Shown piece by piece: positions 34,993-43,320 of a DNA stretch of 64,000 bases. The position numbers were made by a program, and so were the translations under genes. Each line of letters begins with the position of its first letter. The stretch's first letter is position 1. Below the pieces are notes generated by a model. That model saw only the letters and a program-made list of their open reading frames with translations. It was not told the DNA's origin and made no database searches. Origin of the DNA: Chryseobacterium sp. RU37D (GTDB lineage: Bacteria > Bacteroidota > Bacteroidia > Flavobacteriales > Weeksellaceae); assembly GCF_900156075.1 (NCBI RefSeq), contig NZ_FTMM01000010.1, positions 44,654 through 108,653 on the forward strand. Direction: 5' to 3'.

Positions 34993-35793
34993 TTATTTTT
35001 TAATGAATTTATTTGACATTTTACCCTGCTTAGTTTCAATTTCCAAAATATAGCTTCCATTTTGCAGATTTCTTACATCAATTGCTGAAGTTTTTGCATG
35101 AGTGCTTATTTTTCTTCCTGTAGTATCATAGATATTAGCAGAAAGTATATCAGCTTTTGATTTTATATTGATAAAATCGGTTGCAGGGTTTGGATATATC
35201 CCAATCTGTACATCATTATTTATCTCAGAAGCAGCTAAAACAGCAGGCGCAGTTACCTTTACATCATCTAACATTAAAGTCGTTGGCGGACTATTGAAGT
35301 GCTTAAAATATATCTTAATATTCTGACCTGCAAAAGAGGCAAGATTTATGGTTTTATTAATAACCGTATCCGAAGTTGTAAGCGTTTCTTCTAATACCGG
35401 CGTTTCAGAACCGGTAAAAGTATTGGCAGCCGGTAAAATATAGACAGCATAGTGTGCAGAAGCCTGACTGCCTCCAGTAAATTCTCCAATTTTATATGTC
35501 ATTGTAGAAGCTCCTCCAGAAGGCAAGCTTATTTGTGGAGAAACCATTAAATCTGAAGGATTTGTATCTTCAGTCATTGATGTAGCAACCTGCCCGGTGA
35601 ATCCCATTGAAGATGTTATATAATTGGCCCCAGTTGAAGTAGTATACCATGGCTGATCTGTATCTGGTGAAACCCATCCTGTGGGTAAGCTGTTATCATC
35701 TGCAGCTACTGTAAAGGGTTCGTTCAAAAGCACTGTTTGGGCATTTGCTAACATAACGGATGACAATGCACCAAGTAATAAAAATTTTATCAT
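34993..35793 (-). CDS. T9SS-secreted protein, paralogue 2 (choice-of-anchor J type)
   Basis: The 266-residue protein has a signal peptide (MIKFLLLGALSSVMLANAQ), a choice-of-anchor-J-like beta-sandwich with ISLPSGGASTMTYKIGEFTGGS, LEETLTTSDTVINKTINLASFAGQNIKIYFKHFNS and LMLDDVKVT, and a C-terminal T9SS sorting domain (IGIYPNPATDFINIKSKADI and on). Cargo domains of paralogues 1 and 2 are clearly homologous but diverged, while their sorting domains are nearly the same. It lies in tandem with paralogues 1 and 3. Confidence 0.88.
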   Translation of the reverse strand: MIKFLLLGALSSVMLANAQTVLLNEPFTVAADDNSLPTGWVSPDTDQPWYTTSTGANYITSSMGFTGQVATSMTEDTNPSDLMVSPQISLPSGGASTMTYKIGEFTGGSQASAHYAVYILPAANTFTGSETPVLEETLTTSDTVINKTINLASFAGQNIKIYFKHFNSPPTTLMLDDVKVTAPAVLAASEINNDVQIGIYPNPATDFINIKSKADILSANIYDTTGRKISTHAKTSAIDVRNLQNGSYILEIETKQGKMSNKFIKK

Positions 35794-36273
35794 ACTATTT
35801 AATTAAAGATTTTACATTCATAATAAATTAATTGATAGTTATTTTAATTTATTACAATTATTTAAAAGGTTTTATTCTATTTGCTGGTAAAAATATTTGA
35901 ACTTTTAAAAAAAAACAAATAATAAATCTAAAAAATGTGATTATTACAATTAAACTAATAAATTAAACGATTTGACTAGAAAATTTTAAAGTTTAGAAGT
36001 AGTTATAATAAAAATTTTTATCAAAAAAATAAAAAAACAATCTTTTCCAAAGACCAATCAAATCAAGTATGGTTTTAGAGGTTTTTACTGAAGTACTCTA
36101 TGTTTAAAAAATCCCCTTTAATAAGGAGCTAGAATATTCATTTTAAAGATTTTTTTCTTGAAATTTTAAATTTTAGCATATGAAATTCGTCCCAATTAGG
36201 ATTGTTTTCCTTTTGTTATTAAATCTGTTTAAACTCTTTAGATCTTTTCTCTTGCTTAAATAGGGGACAATAA

Positions 36274-36352
36274 CCATAGCCCCGATTGTAACGGCATCCT
36301 TTTGTGTAGTGAAGCGAAACAAAAGATATAGTGAAAAGCGGGAAATTGCTCC
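36274..36352 (+). repeat. Structured intergenic repeat, copy 3, inside a duplicated region
   Basis: It begins CCATAGCCCCGATTG and ends GTGAAAAGCGGGAAATTGCTCC-like sequence, matching the family ends. The middle contains CTTTTGT and ACAAAAG as a small inner stem around GTAGTGAAGCGAA. The flanking DNA aligns with 34800-34968, where no repeat is present. Confidence 0.75.
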
Positions 36353-36382
36353 TAAAAAGTTTTAACAAGTTTATCAAATAAA

Positions 36383-36410
36383 AAAGCGCTCTCATTACAA
36401 GAACGCTCTA
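36383..36410 (-). terminator. Terminator of the third T9SS paralogue
   Basis: AAAGCGCTC and GAACGCTCT can form a short stem with one wobble around TCATTACAA, flanked by A/T-rich runs. The same hairpin, slightly changed, follows paralogue 2 at about 34942-34970, so it was duplicated with the genes. Confidence 0.65.
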
Positions 36411-36430
36411 AAAATTTAAGTTTAACTCAA

Positions 36431-37363
36431 TTATTTTTTAATGAATTTATCTGAGATTTTACCCTGCTTAGTTTCAATTTCCAAAATATAGCTTCCATTT
36501 TGCAGATCTCTTACATCAATTGCAGAAGTTTTCGAATGAGTGCTCACTTTTCTTCCTGTAGCATCATATATATTAGCAGAAAGTATATCAGCTTTTGATT
36601 TTATATTGATAAAATCGGTTGCAGGATTTGGATACACCGAAATTAATTTATTATTCAAGGCTACATCGTTCGTTGCCAAAGTATTGGTTGGCCTATCAAC
36701 AGAGAATGTATCAATCCCTATCAGGTCAGAATTATTCCCACTTGGTCCACCGTCTGTTACAAAATATCTAAATGCAAACTTTACAGGAACAGGAGTTGAA
36801 CCTACCCCAGAAATTGTAAAATTATATTGTGTCCAGGTTTTAGGATAAACAAATCCTGCTGACAAATTAGGATTAATTGTAACTCCTACGTTAGTAAAAG
36901 ACCCCACTCCTGAAGATCCTCCAGAGGGAACTACCGTTGTTGTCGCCGTACTATAGCGTAGTTCCAAACGATCTGGATAATCTGTAGTTCCATCCGTACC
37001 TTTTCTTGAATAAAAACTTACAATATCCCCGTCTTTCACATTGATATCGGAAGTAATTAACCAGTTACTAATTATTCCAGCTCCTGAAGTACTTGTAAAA
37101 TTCACTACCCCAAAAGAATTATTTCCACCAGCCTGTCCTACAGGCACAGTACTTGTATTACCGCTTCCGAATAAAGGTCCCGATAAAGGAGTCGTATAGT
37201 TTGCTTTGCTCCAAAGACTCGATGTAGAAGGGCTACTTTGATTAGTTGTTGTCCATGAAACTGCTGTAAAAGCTGAATCAAACCCATAATTGTAAACATT
37301 TGTAGTTTGAGCATTCAAAAAGGCCAAGCTCAGAAAAGAGCTCATCAATAAAATTTTTCTCAT
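36431..37363 (-). CDS. T9SS-secreted protein, paralogue 3
   Basis: The 310-residue protein has a signal peptide (MRKILLMSSFLSLAFLNAQ), a Ser/Thr/Gly-rich beta-sandwich of the choice-of-anchor J type (NNSFGVVNFTSTSGAGIISNWLITSDINVKDGDIVSFYSRKGTD-like pattern, RLELRYSTA, WTQYNFTISG) and a T9SS sorting domain almost identical to those of paralogues 1 and 2 (SVYPNPATDFINIKSK). Its cargo domain differs from theirs. It is the first of the three in transcription order. Confidence 0.88.
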   Translation of the reverse strand: MRKILLMSSFLSLAFLNAQTTNVYNYGFDSAFTAVSWTTTNQSSPSTSSLWSKANYTTPLSGPLFGSGNTSTVPVGQAGGNNSFGVVNFTSTSGAGIISNWLITSDINVKDGDIVSFYSRKGTDGTTDYPDRLELRYSTATTTVVPSGGSSGVGSFTNVGVTINPNLSAGFVYPKTWTQYNFTISGVGSTPVPVKFAFRYFVTDGGPSGNNSDLIGIDTFSVDRPTNTLATNDVALNNKLISVYPNPATDFINIKSKADILSANIYDATGRKVSTHSKTSAIDVRDLQNGSYILEIETKQGKISDKFIKK

Positions 37364-37672
37364 ATATTCTTTTTTTGTTTTTTAAATATAAATAAAAAAA
37401 CGAAAATAAAACAAAAAAAATGAACAATGTTCTATAAAAAATAAAAATTCCTCTTTTAAAAGGTGATTTTAATAAAAATACAATAATTTATTTTTTAACA
37501 ATTCTATCTGTTACCTGCAGCTTCGAAGCCATAATTTATTTGGGTATTTACTTACAAACTAATCAAATAGGAATAAAGAAAGTAGATTTTTTTTCATGGT
37601 ATATTATATTTTCATACAGCAAAAAATCCCCAAGAATATCTCTCAGGGATTAATTATTTTCTTTTTTAAATG
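37364..37672. other. AT-rich gap between paralogue 3 and the dipeptidase gene
   Basis: This 309-base gap contains only AT-rich sequence and the dipeptidase terminator near 37627-37652. No coding frame or further repeat was seen. Confidence 0.5.
37627..37652 (-). terminator. Terminator of the M20 dipeptidase gene
   Basis: AATCCC and GGGATT, separated by about 14 bases, form a stem with A/T-rich flanks just past the stop at 37673. Confidence 0.6.
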
Positions 37673-39052
37673 TTATTTCGCATAATTTTCAAAAAACAAC
37701 GGAATGCTTTCAATTCCTTTATAGAAATTAAACAGCCCGTAATGCTCATTAGGCGAGTGAATAGCATCAGAATCCAGCCCGAAGCCCATTAAAACGGATT
37801 TTGCCCCTAAAATCTTTTCAAACATAGCGGTAATCGGGATGCTTCCGCCGCCCCTGTATGGCAGAACCTCTTTTCCGAAAGCAGATTCCATGGCTTGCTT
37901 TGCGGCAAAGAACTCTTTCGTGTCTGTTGGTAAAACGTAAGGCATACCTCCATGATGAGGGGTTACCTTTACTTTTACGTTATCCGGAGCAATTTTTTTT
38001 AAGTAAGTGGTGAATTTTTCAGTAATTTCTTCCGGAGTCTGATAAGGAACCAAACGCATGGAAATTTTAGCAAAAGCTTTGGAAGGAATCACCGTTTTGG
38101 CCCCTTCACCTGTATAGCCTCCCCAAATTCCGTTGCAATCTAAAGTAGGACGAATGGATGTTCTTTCTAAGGTTGTATACCCTTTTTCACCTTCCACTCC
38201 GTTCAAACCGATAGATTTTTTGAACTCTTCGGGATTGTCTTTTAATTTATTCATTTCAGCCCTGTCTTCATCAGAAAGGTCTTCAACATTGTCATAAAAA
38301 CCGTCAATGGTAATTTGTCCGTCTTCATCAATCAATTTAGCAATCATTCTTGACAGCACATGAATAGGATTTGGTACCGCACCTCCGTAAAGCCCTGAAT
38401 GCAGGTCTCTGTTTGGCCCTTCTACCTCTACTTCCACGTAGCTTAAACCTCTCAGACCTGTGGTAACAGTCGGCTGCTCGTTGCTATAAATATGTGTGTC
38501 AGAGATTAAAATACAGTCGCAAGATAATTTCTCTTTATTTTCATTAACAAAATCCCCTAAGCTTACAGAACCAACTTCTTCTTCGCCCTCTAAAATAAAC
38601 TTAACATTACAAGGAAGGCTATTTGTTTTCATCATTGCTTCAAAAGCCTTCAAATGCATAAAAAACTGTCCTTTATCATCCGCAGATCCTCTTGCAAAAA
38701 TGGCTCCGTCAGGATGAAGCTCTGTTTTTTCAATATATGGCTCAAAAGGAGGTTTAGTCCACAATTCCAAGGGGTCAGCCGGCTGAACGTCATAGTGCCC
38801 GTAAACCAGTACCGTTGGAAGATTTTTATCTAAAAATTTTTCTCCAAAAACGATGGGATAGCCTTTTGTCTGGCATACTTTAACGTTATCAGCGCCTGCA
38901 TTTTTAAGATGTTGTGCAACAACTTCCGCACATTTCAACACGTCATTTTTATACGCAGGATCTGCAGAAATAGAAGGTATTCTCAATAATTCAAATAATT
39001 CATCCACGAAACGCTGCTTGTTTTCGTTGATGTAATTTAATGTCTCTTGCAT
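37673..39052 (-). CDS. M20-family dipeptidase (metallo-exopeptidase)
   Basis: From the ATG at 39052 the protein has 459 residues; the longer frame to 39136 begins with a hydrophobic run that is not conserved. The di-zinc site of the M20 family is intact: GHYDVQPAD (about residues 80-88) provides His and Asp, with the catalytic acid and ligand pair in LEGEEEVGS. LISDTHIY and LRGLSYVEVEVEGPNRDLHSGLYGG mark the dimerisation lid region of the CNDP/DapE-like group. It should cleave short peptides in the cytoplasm. The exact substrate is unknown. Confidence 0.93.
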   Translation of the reverse strand: MQETLNYINENKQRFVDELFELLRIPSISADPAYKNDVLKCAEVVAQHLKNAGADNVKVCQTKGYPIVFGEKFLDKNLPTVLVYGHYDVQPADPLELWTKPPFEPYIEKTELHPDGAIFARGSADDKGQFFMHLKAFEAMMKTNSLPCNVKFILEGEEEVGSVSLGDFVNENKEKLSCDCILISDTHIYSNEQPTVTTGLRGLSYVEVEVEGPNRDLHSGLYGGAVPNPIHVLSRMIAKLIDEDGQITIDGFYDNVEDLSDEDRAEMNKLKDNPEEFKKSIGLNGVEGEKGYTTLERTSIRPTLDCNGIWGGYTGEGAKTVIPSKAFAKISMRLVPYQTPEEITEKFTTYLKKIAPDNVKVKVTPHHGGMPYVLPTDTKEFFAAKQAMESAFGKEVLPYRGGGSIPITAMFEKILGAKSVLMGFGLDSDAIHSPNEHYGLFNFYKGIESIPLFFENYAK

Positions 39053-39213
39053 TGTAAAAATTGTTTTGTTAAAAGTAAAAAAAATGCAGTGCAGGAGCAA
39101 ACAAAAACATATAATTTTCCTCAGGTCTGCTATCAATGGAGATTAAATAGTATACTTGTTTACACTTTCATCTAAAAAAATATAACAAACTGACCATCAA
39201 AATAGTGCATAAA

Positions 39214-39240
39214 AAATGCCCCGCAATTCACAGGGCATTT
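39214..39240 (-). terminator. Rho-independent terminator of the small lipoprotein gene
   Basis: AAATGCCC (39214-39221) pairs perfectly with GGGCATTT (39233-39240) around 11 bases, with a T-rich run on the minus strand. It lies about 20 bases past the stop at 39259. Confidence 0.82.
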
Positions 39241-39258
39241 CTTTATATTCTCTAATAA

Positions 39259-39558
39259 TTAGTGTTCAGCCTTCGGAGTCTGAGATCCTTTCGGAATTGG
39301 AGCTTCAGAGTGTGGTTTTGCTTCTTCCTTCTTCTGTACGGCACCGGCTGTATCTGTTTTTGCAGGAGTTTCATGACCTTCATGAGCGTCGCCTCTGTAG
39401 GTAGAAAGATTATCCTGCTCACCGCTTGTCTGCTCGTCATCAGAATATCTTTCAACGCCTTCTTCCAGCTTTAATGCATTCTTATTTCCACCAGCCTGAA
39501 TCTTTTTGCAACTTACAGCTACAGTAGCAAGGGCTAAACATATAACTAATTTTTTCAT
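39259..39558 (-). CDS. Small hydrophilic lipoprotein
   Basis: The 99-residue protein has a lipobox signal peptide (MKKLVICLALATVAVSC, lipid Cys at 17), followed by KKIQAGG and a disordered, charged region rich in Glu, Lys, Gly, Thr and Pro, ending GSQTPKAEH. No domain is recognised. Short Lys/Glu-rich lipoproteins of this kind are common in Chryseobacterium. A role in the envelope is inferred only from the lipobox. Confidence 0.78.
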   Translation of the reverse strand: MKKLVICLALATVAVSCKKIQAGGNKNALKLEEGVERYSDDEQTSGEQDNLSTYRGDAHEGHETPAKTDTAGAVQKKEEAKPHSEAPIPKGSQTPKAEH

Positions 39559-39697
39559 ATGTAAAATTTATTTTTTAATAATCATATAGAATCGCATTAT
39601 TCTTAACCGTTTATTTTGATTTTAACAGCAGGCGGTTTTTATGCGTAAACTTTTGGTTGGCCAAAATTAAGAAATCCAATATTTTTCAGCAACATTT

Positions 39698-40846
39698 TTA
39701 TACTGATTTTAAAATTATTTTTCCTTTTTTGGATTGTGTAAAAATAAGGTAGTTTTCGCCGCCATCTTTAAGACTATATTTATTTTTGATTTCTTCAGGC
39801 TTAAGGGGATAATTTTTTGAAATAATGTTATACTGGCTTTTCTTTTTAATCTGCTTAGCATCAATTATTTCCATCTCGAAAACTCTACCAGGAAAATCAC
39901 TTATTTTATTGTCTGATGTGTAAAGATGGGTATTCGGGTGGAGCTTCTTTAAACCAATTTTTTTTGAAAGTAAATTAAAAGTTCCCGCCTTCAAGACTGA
40001 ATTATTTGGAATATAGATAAATTTACCTGGTTCAGCAAAGTCAGCATGTACATTTTTTTCTTCACCGAAATTAAAACTAAAAGGAGATTCCTCAGTTTCA
40101 AGATTGACACAATTACAAAGTATTTCCCCCGATTTTTTTTCTGATAAAAAGACTACCACTTCTTTTACATCATTTTTTAAAGCAATAATTTCTATCCTGA
40201 AAATATGGGGAAGAACCGATATTAAATACTTCAGGTCAATTAAGGGAGATAATTTTATTACAACTTCACTTGAAATGGAAAGTAATTTTTCCTGTATTTC
40301 AATAATATCCGGTGAAAGATATTCCAGCAGGAAGACCTTATTTTTGTTTTCGTCCCTTCTCGCCGGATCAAGGTAAATAACATCAAAGTTTTTCTTATTC
40401 TCATTAAGAAAGTTCTCAAGCTTTTCATTGATAAAAACTGCTTTTTTACCTAAAACAGTCCAATTATGCTGAACAATTTTCAACAATTCGGCATTTTGCT
40501 CCACTAAAGTTGCTTCCTCAAAGTTTTCGGAGAGATAGTAAGCATCAATCCCGAAGCCGCTTGTAAGATCAATAAATTTTTTTCCTTTCAAAATCCCGGA
40601 TTTATACTGTGCTGTTTTTTCTGATGAAGATTGCTCCAAATTCAATTGTGGCGGAAAAATTATTCCTTCTTTCAGCAAAAACGGAAATTTTTTCTGAGCG
40701 ACCTGTTTTCCTTTGATCTGCTGAACAATTTCCTGCATAGTAACTTCCGGAAACGGGGATTTTTTTAATAATAGTGTGTGCAAATCTGTGTTTAGATTTG
40801 CATTGATGTAGTTTTGAATTTCTTGTTTTAATATGTTTTCTCCCAC
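39698..40846 (-). CDS. Class I SAM-dependent methyltransferase with THUMP-like domain
   Basis: The 382-residue protein has a Rossmann-type methyltransferase core, with motif I as IDLTSGFGIDAYYLSENF (about residues 91-108) and VIYLDPARRDENKNKVFLLEYLSPD, in which the D-P-A-R-R-D segment replaces the (D/N)-P-P-Y motif. The N-terminal part is the conserved leader of this family (HTLLLKKSPFPEVTMQEIVQQI), and the C-terminal third is the THUMP-like domain. The nucleic-acid target is unknown. It lies between the structured inverted repeat at 40861-40964 and the lipoprotein. Confidence 0.88.
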   Translation of the reverse strand: MGENILKQEIQNYINANLNTDLHTLLLKKSPFPEVTMQEIVQQIKGKQVAQKKFPFLLKEGIIFPPQLNLEQSSSEKTAQYKSGILKGKKFIDLTSGFGIDAYYLSENFEEATLVEQNAELLKIVQHNWTVLGKKAVFINEKLENFLNENKKNFDVIYLDPARRDENKNKVFLLEYLSPDIIEIQEKLLSISSEVVIKLSPLIDLKYLISVLPHIFRIEIIALKNDVKEVVVFLSEKKSGEILCNCVNLETEESPFSFNFGEEKNVHADFAEPGKFIYIPNNSVLKAGTFNLLSKKIGLKKLHPNTHLYTSDNKISDFPGRVFEMEIIDAKQIKKKSQYNIISKNYPLKPEEIKNKYSLKDGGENYLIFTQSKKGKIILKSV

Positions 40847-40860
40847 AGATTTAAATAATA

Positions 40861-40964
40861 AGATGCTTCGACAAGCTCAGCACGACATCTCTAATACTAA
40901 CTATTATCATATAATGTTTAGCAATTAATTTGTAGCGGTTTCATGCTGAGCTTGCGGAGCATCT
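40861..40964. repeat. AGATGCTTCGACAAGCTCAGCA inverted repeat element
   Basis: AGATGCTTCGACAAGCTCAG (40861-40880, plus CA) pairs with TGCTGAGCTTGCGGAGCATC (40944-40963, plus T), giving arms of about 21 bases with a few mismatches around a 61-base A/T-rich spacer. It fills nearly the whole gap between the methylmalonyl-CoA mutase gene and the methyltransferase gene. One arm alone is seen at 420-445, and a related GCTGAGCTAG end at 60219. Confidence 0.75.
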
Positions 40965-40972
40965 CAATGATT

Positions 40973-42124
40973 TTATTCAAACATTTCAGCCCAGCGAACA
41001 GGTTTTATTTCCTTTTCATTATATAATTCTTCAACCCTCTTTTTAACCTCTGATTTTGGATATAGATTAACGCCGATCAATTTGATTTTGCCTTCTTCCA
41101 CCCATTTTTGCTCTTTAGTGGCGTGTTCGTAGATTTTCTTTTGGATAATTCCCTGTTTTAAAAGCTCCAGATAACCTCCTTTTTCTTCAATTTCCACAAA
41201 TAATTCCCAGGATTTTCCGGCAATCTGTTGCGTAAGATCTTCCACATAATAACTTCCATTGGAAGCATCTTCGAAAACGTTGATAATACTTTCATAGGCC
41301 AGAACAATCTGCTGTTTGAAGGAAATTTCTTCAGAGTTTTCCGTACTTCTGTCAACCAGATAATTATTGCTGAAAACAGCATCAGCGCCTCCGATCATTG
41401 CTGAAGCAAGCTCCAAAGTAGAACGTATCAGGTTGTTTTCGTTATCAGCAACGGCCTTGTTTCTTAAAGAAGTCTCCGCAAAAATATATGGAATCTCGTC
41501 TAGCTCATATTCTTTTGAAAGCTGATTGAAAACCATTTTAAATGCTCTTAATTTTGCTATTTCAAAAAAATAATTTCCTCCTATGGCAATTCTGAAAATT
41601 AGTTTATTAAGAATTTCGGAGCCGTAAACTTCAATCAGCTCTTTAGTTTTTGCGAGTGCAATACCTAACTGCTGATATATTGCAGCACCGGCATTCTGAT
41701 GAAGTGAAACATCTACACAAATATTTCTTTTGAACTGTTTTGCTAGTAATTCTTTCACCAATTGATCATTAATAACGGTTTTTTTTTCGTCAAAAACATC
41801 AATTAACGAAAAATATTGATCCTCCTCTTTCGGACTGATGTGCCCGGCCAGATTTATATTATTGACAAATATGGCTTTTTGTGCAAGATTTTCAACGTTA
41901 TGGTTCAAAATAAAAGCAAATACATCTTCCTCCAGATTTTCATGATATTTTGCAACCAAATGGGTGCTTTCTTCAATTTTAGGAAGGTTTACCAGCGGTT
42001 TTTGTACAGTATCATAGAGTGGTTTCACTTCAATCCCTTCAAGGTTTTCTTTTTTAAGAACCGAATAGATATCGTCTGTTTTAAGTTGTTTTTTTACTAA
42101 ATTTTCCCAGGCTGTGTTTGACAT
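40973..42124 (-). CDS. Methylmalonyl-CoA mutase small (beta) subunit
   Basis: The protein is the non-catalytic subunit of the heterodimeric B12 enzyme that interconverts methylmalonyl-CoA and succinyl-CoA. The 383-residue protein has the mutase TIM-barrel domain (AGAAIYQQLGIALAKTKELIE; IAIGGNYFFEIAKLRAFKMVFNQ; AETSLRNKAVADNENNLIRSTLELASAMIGGADAVF) but no C-terminal cobalamin domain with D-x-H-x-x-G, as expected for the small subunit, which is shorter than usual. The large subunit gene is not adjacent here; a septum-protein gene lies upstream instead. Confidence 0.85.
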   Translation of the reverse strand: MSNTAWENLVKKQLKTDDIYSVLKKENLEGIEVKPLYDTVQKPLVNLPKIEESTHLVAKYHENLEEDVFAFILNHNVENLAQKAIFVNNINLAGHISPKEEDQYFSLIDVFDEKKTVINDQLVKELLAKQFKRNICVDVSLHQNAGAAIYQQLGIALAKTKELIEVYGSEILNKLIFRIAIGGNYFFEIAKLRAFKMVFNQLSKEYELDEIPYIFAETSLRNKAVADNENNLIRSTLELASAMIGGADAVFSNNYLVDRSTENSEEISFKQQIVLAYESIINVFEDASNGSYYVEDLTQQIAGKSWELFVEIEEKGGYLELLKQGIIQKKIYEHATKEQKWVEEGKIKLIGVNLYPKSEVKKRVEELYNEKEIKPVRWAEMFE

Positions 42125-42232
42125 TGGATGTGGATTATTTGTGAATTGTCAATGATGAATTTTATTTCAAAAAATGATATTAAAGAATTAACAGGCCAGG
42201 CGGGCAGGCTTGTTCACCATTCACTTTTAAAA
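42125..42232. other. Short gap with a GC-rich inverted patch
   Basis: The gap contains AACAGGCC and GGCTTGTT around AGGCGGGCA (near 42189-42213), preceded by GTGAATTGTCAATGATGAAT and followed by TTCACCATTCAC. These are the same simple-sequence repeat types seen in other gaps. No gene is seen. Confidence 0.4.
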
Positions 42233-42586
42233 TTATTTTTTTGTGTTTGCACTATCAACTACCAGAATGAAAATTTCTTCATTTGGTTTTTTCATGAAAT
42301 AATTTTCTCTTGCGTATTTTTCTTTTTCTGATTTATTATTCATCAGTTTTTTATAGAACGCATCATTTTTTTCGTATTCGGTTTTATAGTACTGAAGCTG
42401 GTCTTCGTATTTGTTGATCTCCCCGTTCAGCTCATTGATTACCAGAAACGAGGTTTTATCAAAGAAAATCATCCAGACCAGAAACAGGCAAATGGTAATG
42501 GTGTATTTATTTAAAATATATTTTTGAATAATTTTAAATGTTTCCGATTTTGGCTGGATATCCTTAATAAGTTTATTTTCTTTCAT
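42233..42586 (-). CDS. Septum formation initiator-like protein (FtsB/DivIC family)
   Basis: The 117-residue protein has a short cytoplasmic start, one transmembrane helix (TITICLFLVWMIFFDKTSFL, about residues 33-52) and a following coiled coil (LNGEINKYEDQLQYYKTEYEKND), then KYARENYFMKKPNEEIFILV, the typical C-terminal motif of FtsB/DivIC proteins. Such proteins bridge FtsL and FtsQ at the division site. The gene starts 1 base after the uridine kinase gene ends, so the two are co-transcribed, a common Bacteroidota arrangement. Confidence 0.9.
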   Translation of the reverse strand: MKENKLIKDIQPKSETFKIIQKYILNKYTITICLFLVWMIFFDKTSFLVINELNGEINKYEDQLQYYKTEYEKNDAFYKKLMNNKSEKEKYARENYFMKKPNEEIFILVVDSANTKK

Positions 42587-42587
42587 T

Positions 42588-43202
42588 TTAATGTTTTCTC
42601 AACGAGTTTTTGATAACAGTAGTTAAAAAATCAATCGCTACAGAATTCTGCCTCATATTGGGGATGATAAGATCCGCATCATTTTTTGAAGGCTCAATAA
42701 ATTCCTGATGCATTGGCTTTAAAGTGGTCTGATAGCGGTGAAGAACCTCATTCAGATCTCTTCCCCTTTCCTGGGTATCTCTTCTTATCCTTCTGATCAG
42801 CCTTTCGTCTGAATCTGCATGAACAAACACCTTTAAATCAAATTCCTTTAATAATTCTTTATTGGTAAGGACAAGAATGCCCTCTACCACCAATACATTT
42901 TTAGGCTCTACAGTGACATGATCTCCGGTTCTGGAATGGGTTACAAAGCTGTAGATTGGCTGCTCAATAGATTCATTATTTTTTAATGCTTTTACATGTT
43001 TGATTAATAAGTCAAAATCAATAGATTTTGGATGATCATAGTTTAGAGCTTCTCTTTCAGCCAGTGTAAGATTATGATTATCATGATAATAATTATCCTG
43101 AGAAAGGATATTCATTCCTTCAATGTCAAGCTGTTGAATAATTTTATCAACAACCGTAGTTTTGCCGGATCCCGTACCTCCTGCAATTCCTATTACAAGC
43201 AT
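42588..43202 (-). CDS. udk: Uridine kinase
   Basis: The enzyme phosphorylates uridine and cytidine in pyrimidine salvage. The 204-residue protein has the Walker A loop GIAGGTGSGKTTVV (residues 5-18), the DNYYHD segment of the nucleoside site and NYDHPKSIDFD, EPIYSFVTHSRTG-type and VVEGILVL motifs, all typical of Udk. The length matches the family. The septum-protein gene follows at a one-base gap. Confidence 0.95.
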   Translation of the reverse strand: MLVIGIAGGTGSGKTTVVDKIIQQLDIEGMNILSQDNYYHDNHNLTLAEREALNYDHPKSIDFDLLIKHVKALKNNESIEQPIYSFVTHSRTGDHVTVEPKNVLVVEGILVLTNKELLKEFDLKVFVHADSDERLIRRIRRDTQERGRDLNEVLHRYQTTLKPMHQEFIEPSKNDADLIIPNMRQNSVAIDFLTTVIKNSLRKH

Positions 43203-43289
43203 TCTTTTTTTGTTCTTTATAGTTTTTACAAATATACTATTTTAGATGAATGCAAATAAAATAATGCCGGCTGAAATTCTTATAAACAA

Positions 43290-43316
43290 AAATCCGATGC
43301 TGCGTGCACCGGATTT
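43290..43316 (-). terminator. Terminator retained by the M36 pseudogene
   Basis: AAATCCG (43290-43296) and CGGATTT (43310-43316) form a stem around a 13-base loop, with a T-run on the minus strand, just past the pseudogene's stop at 43321. Confidence 0.7.
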
Positions 43317-43320
43317 GATT

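Larger units (their letters stand above)
35794..36430. other. Gap between T9SS paralogues 2 and 3
   Basis: This 637-base gap contains AT-rich sequence (35794-36108), the duplicated segment from 36109, the structured repeat copy 3 (36274-36352) and a terminator (36383-36410) for paralogue 3. No coding frame is supported. Confidence 0.5.

Noticed and set aside
42128..42331. 67-residue plus-strand frame after the mutase gene
   Set aside because: It is antisense to the FtsB-like gene for most of its length and includes simple-sequence repeats; there is no evidence of coding.
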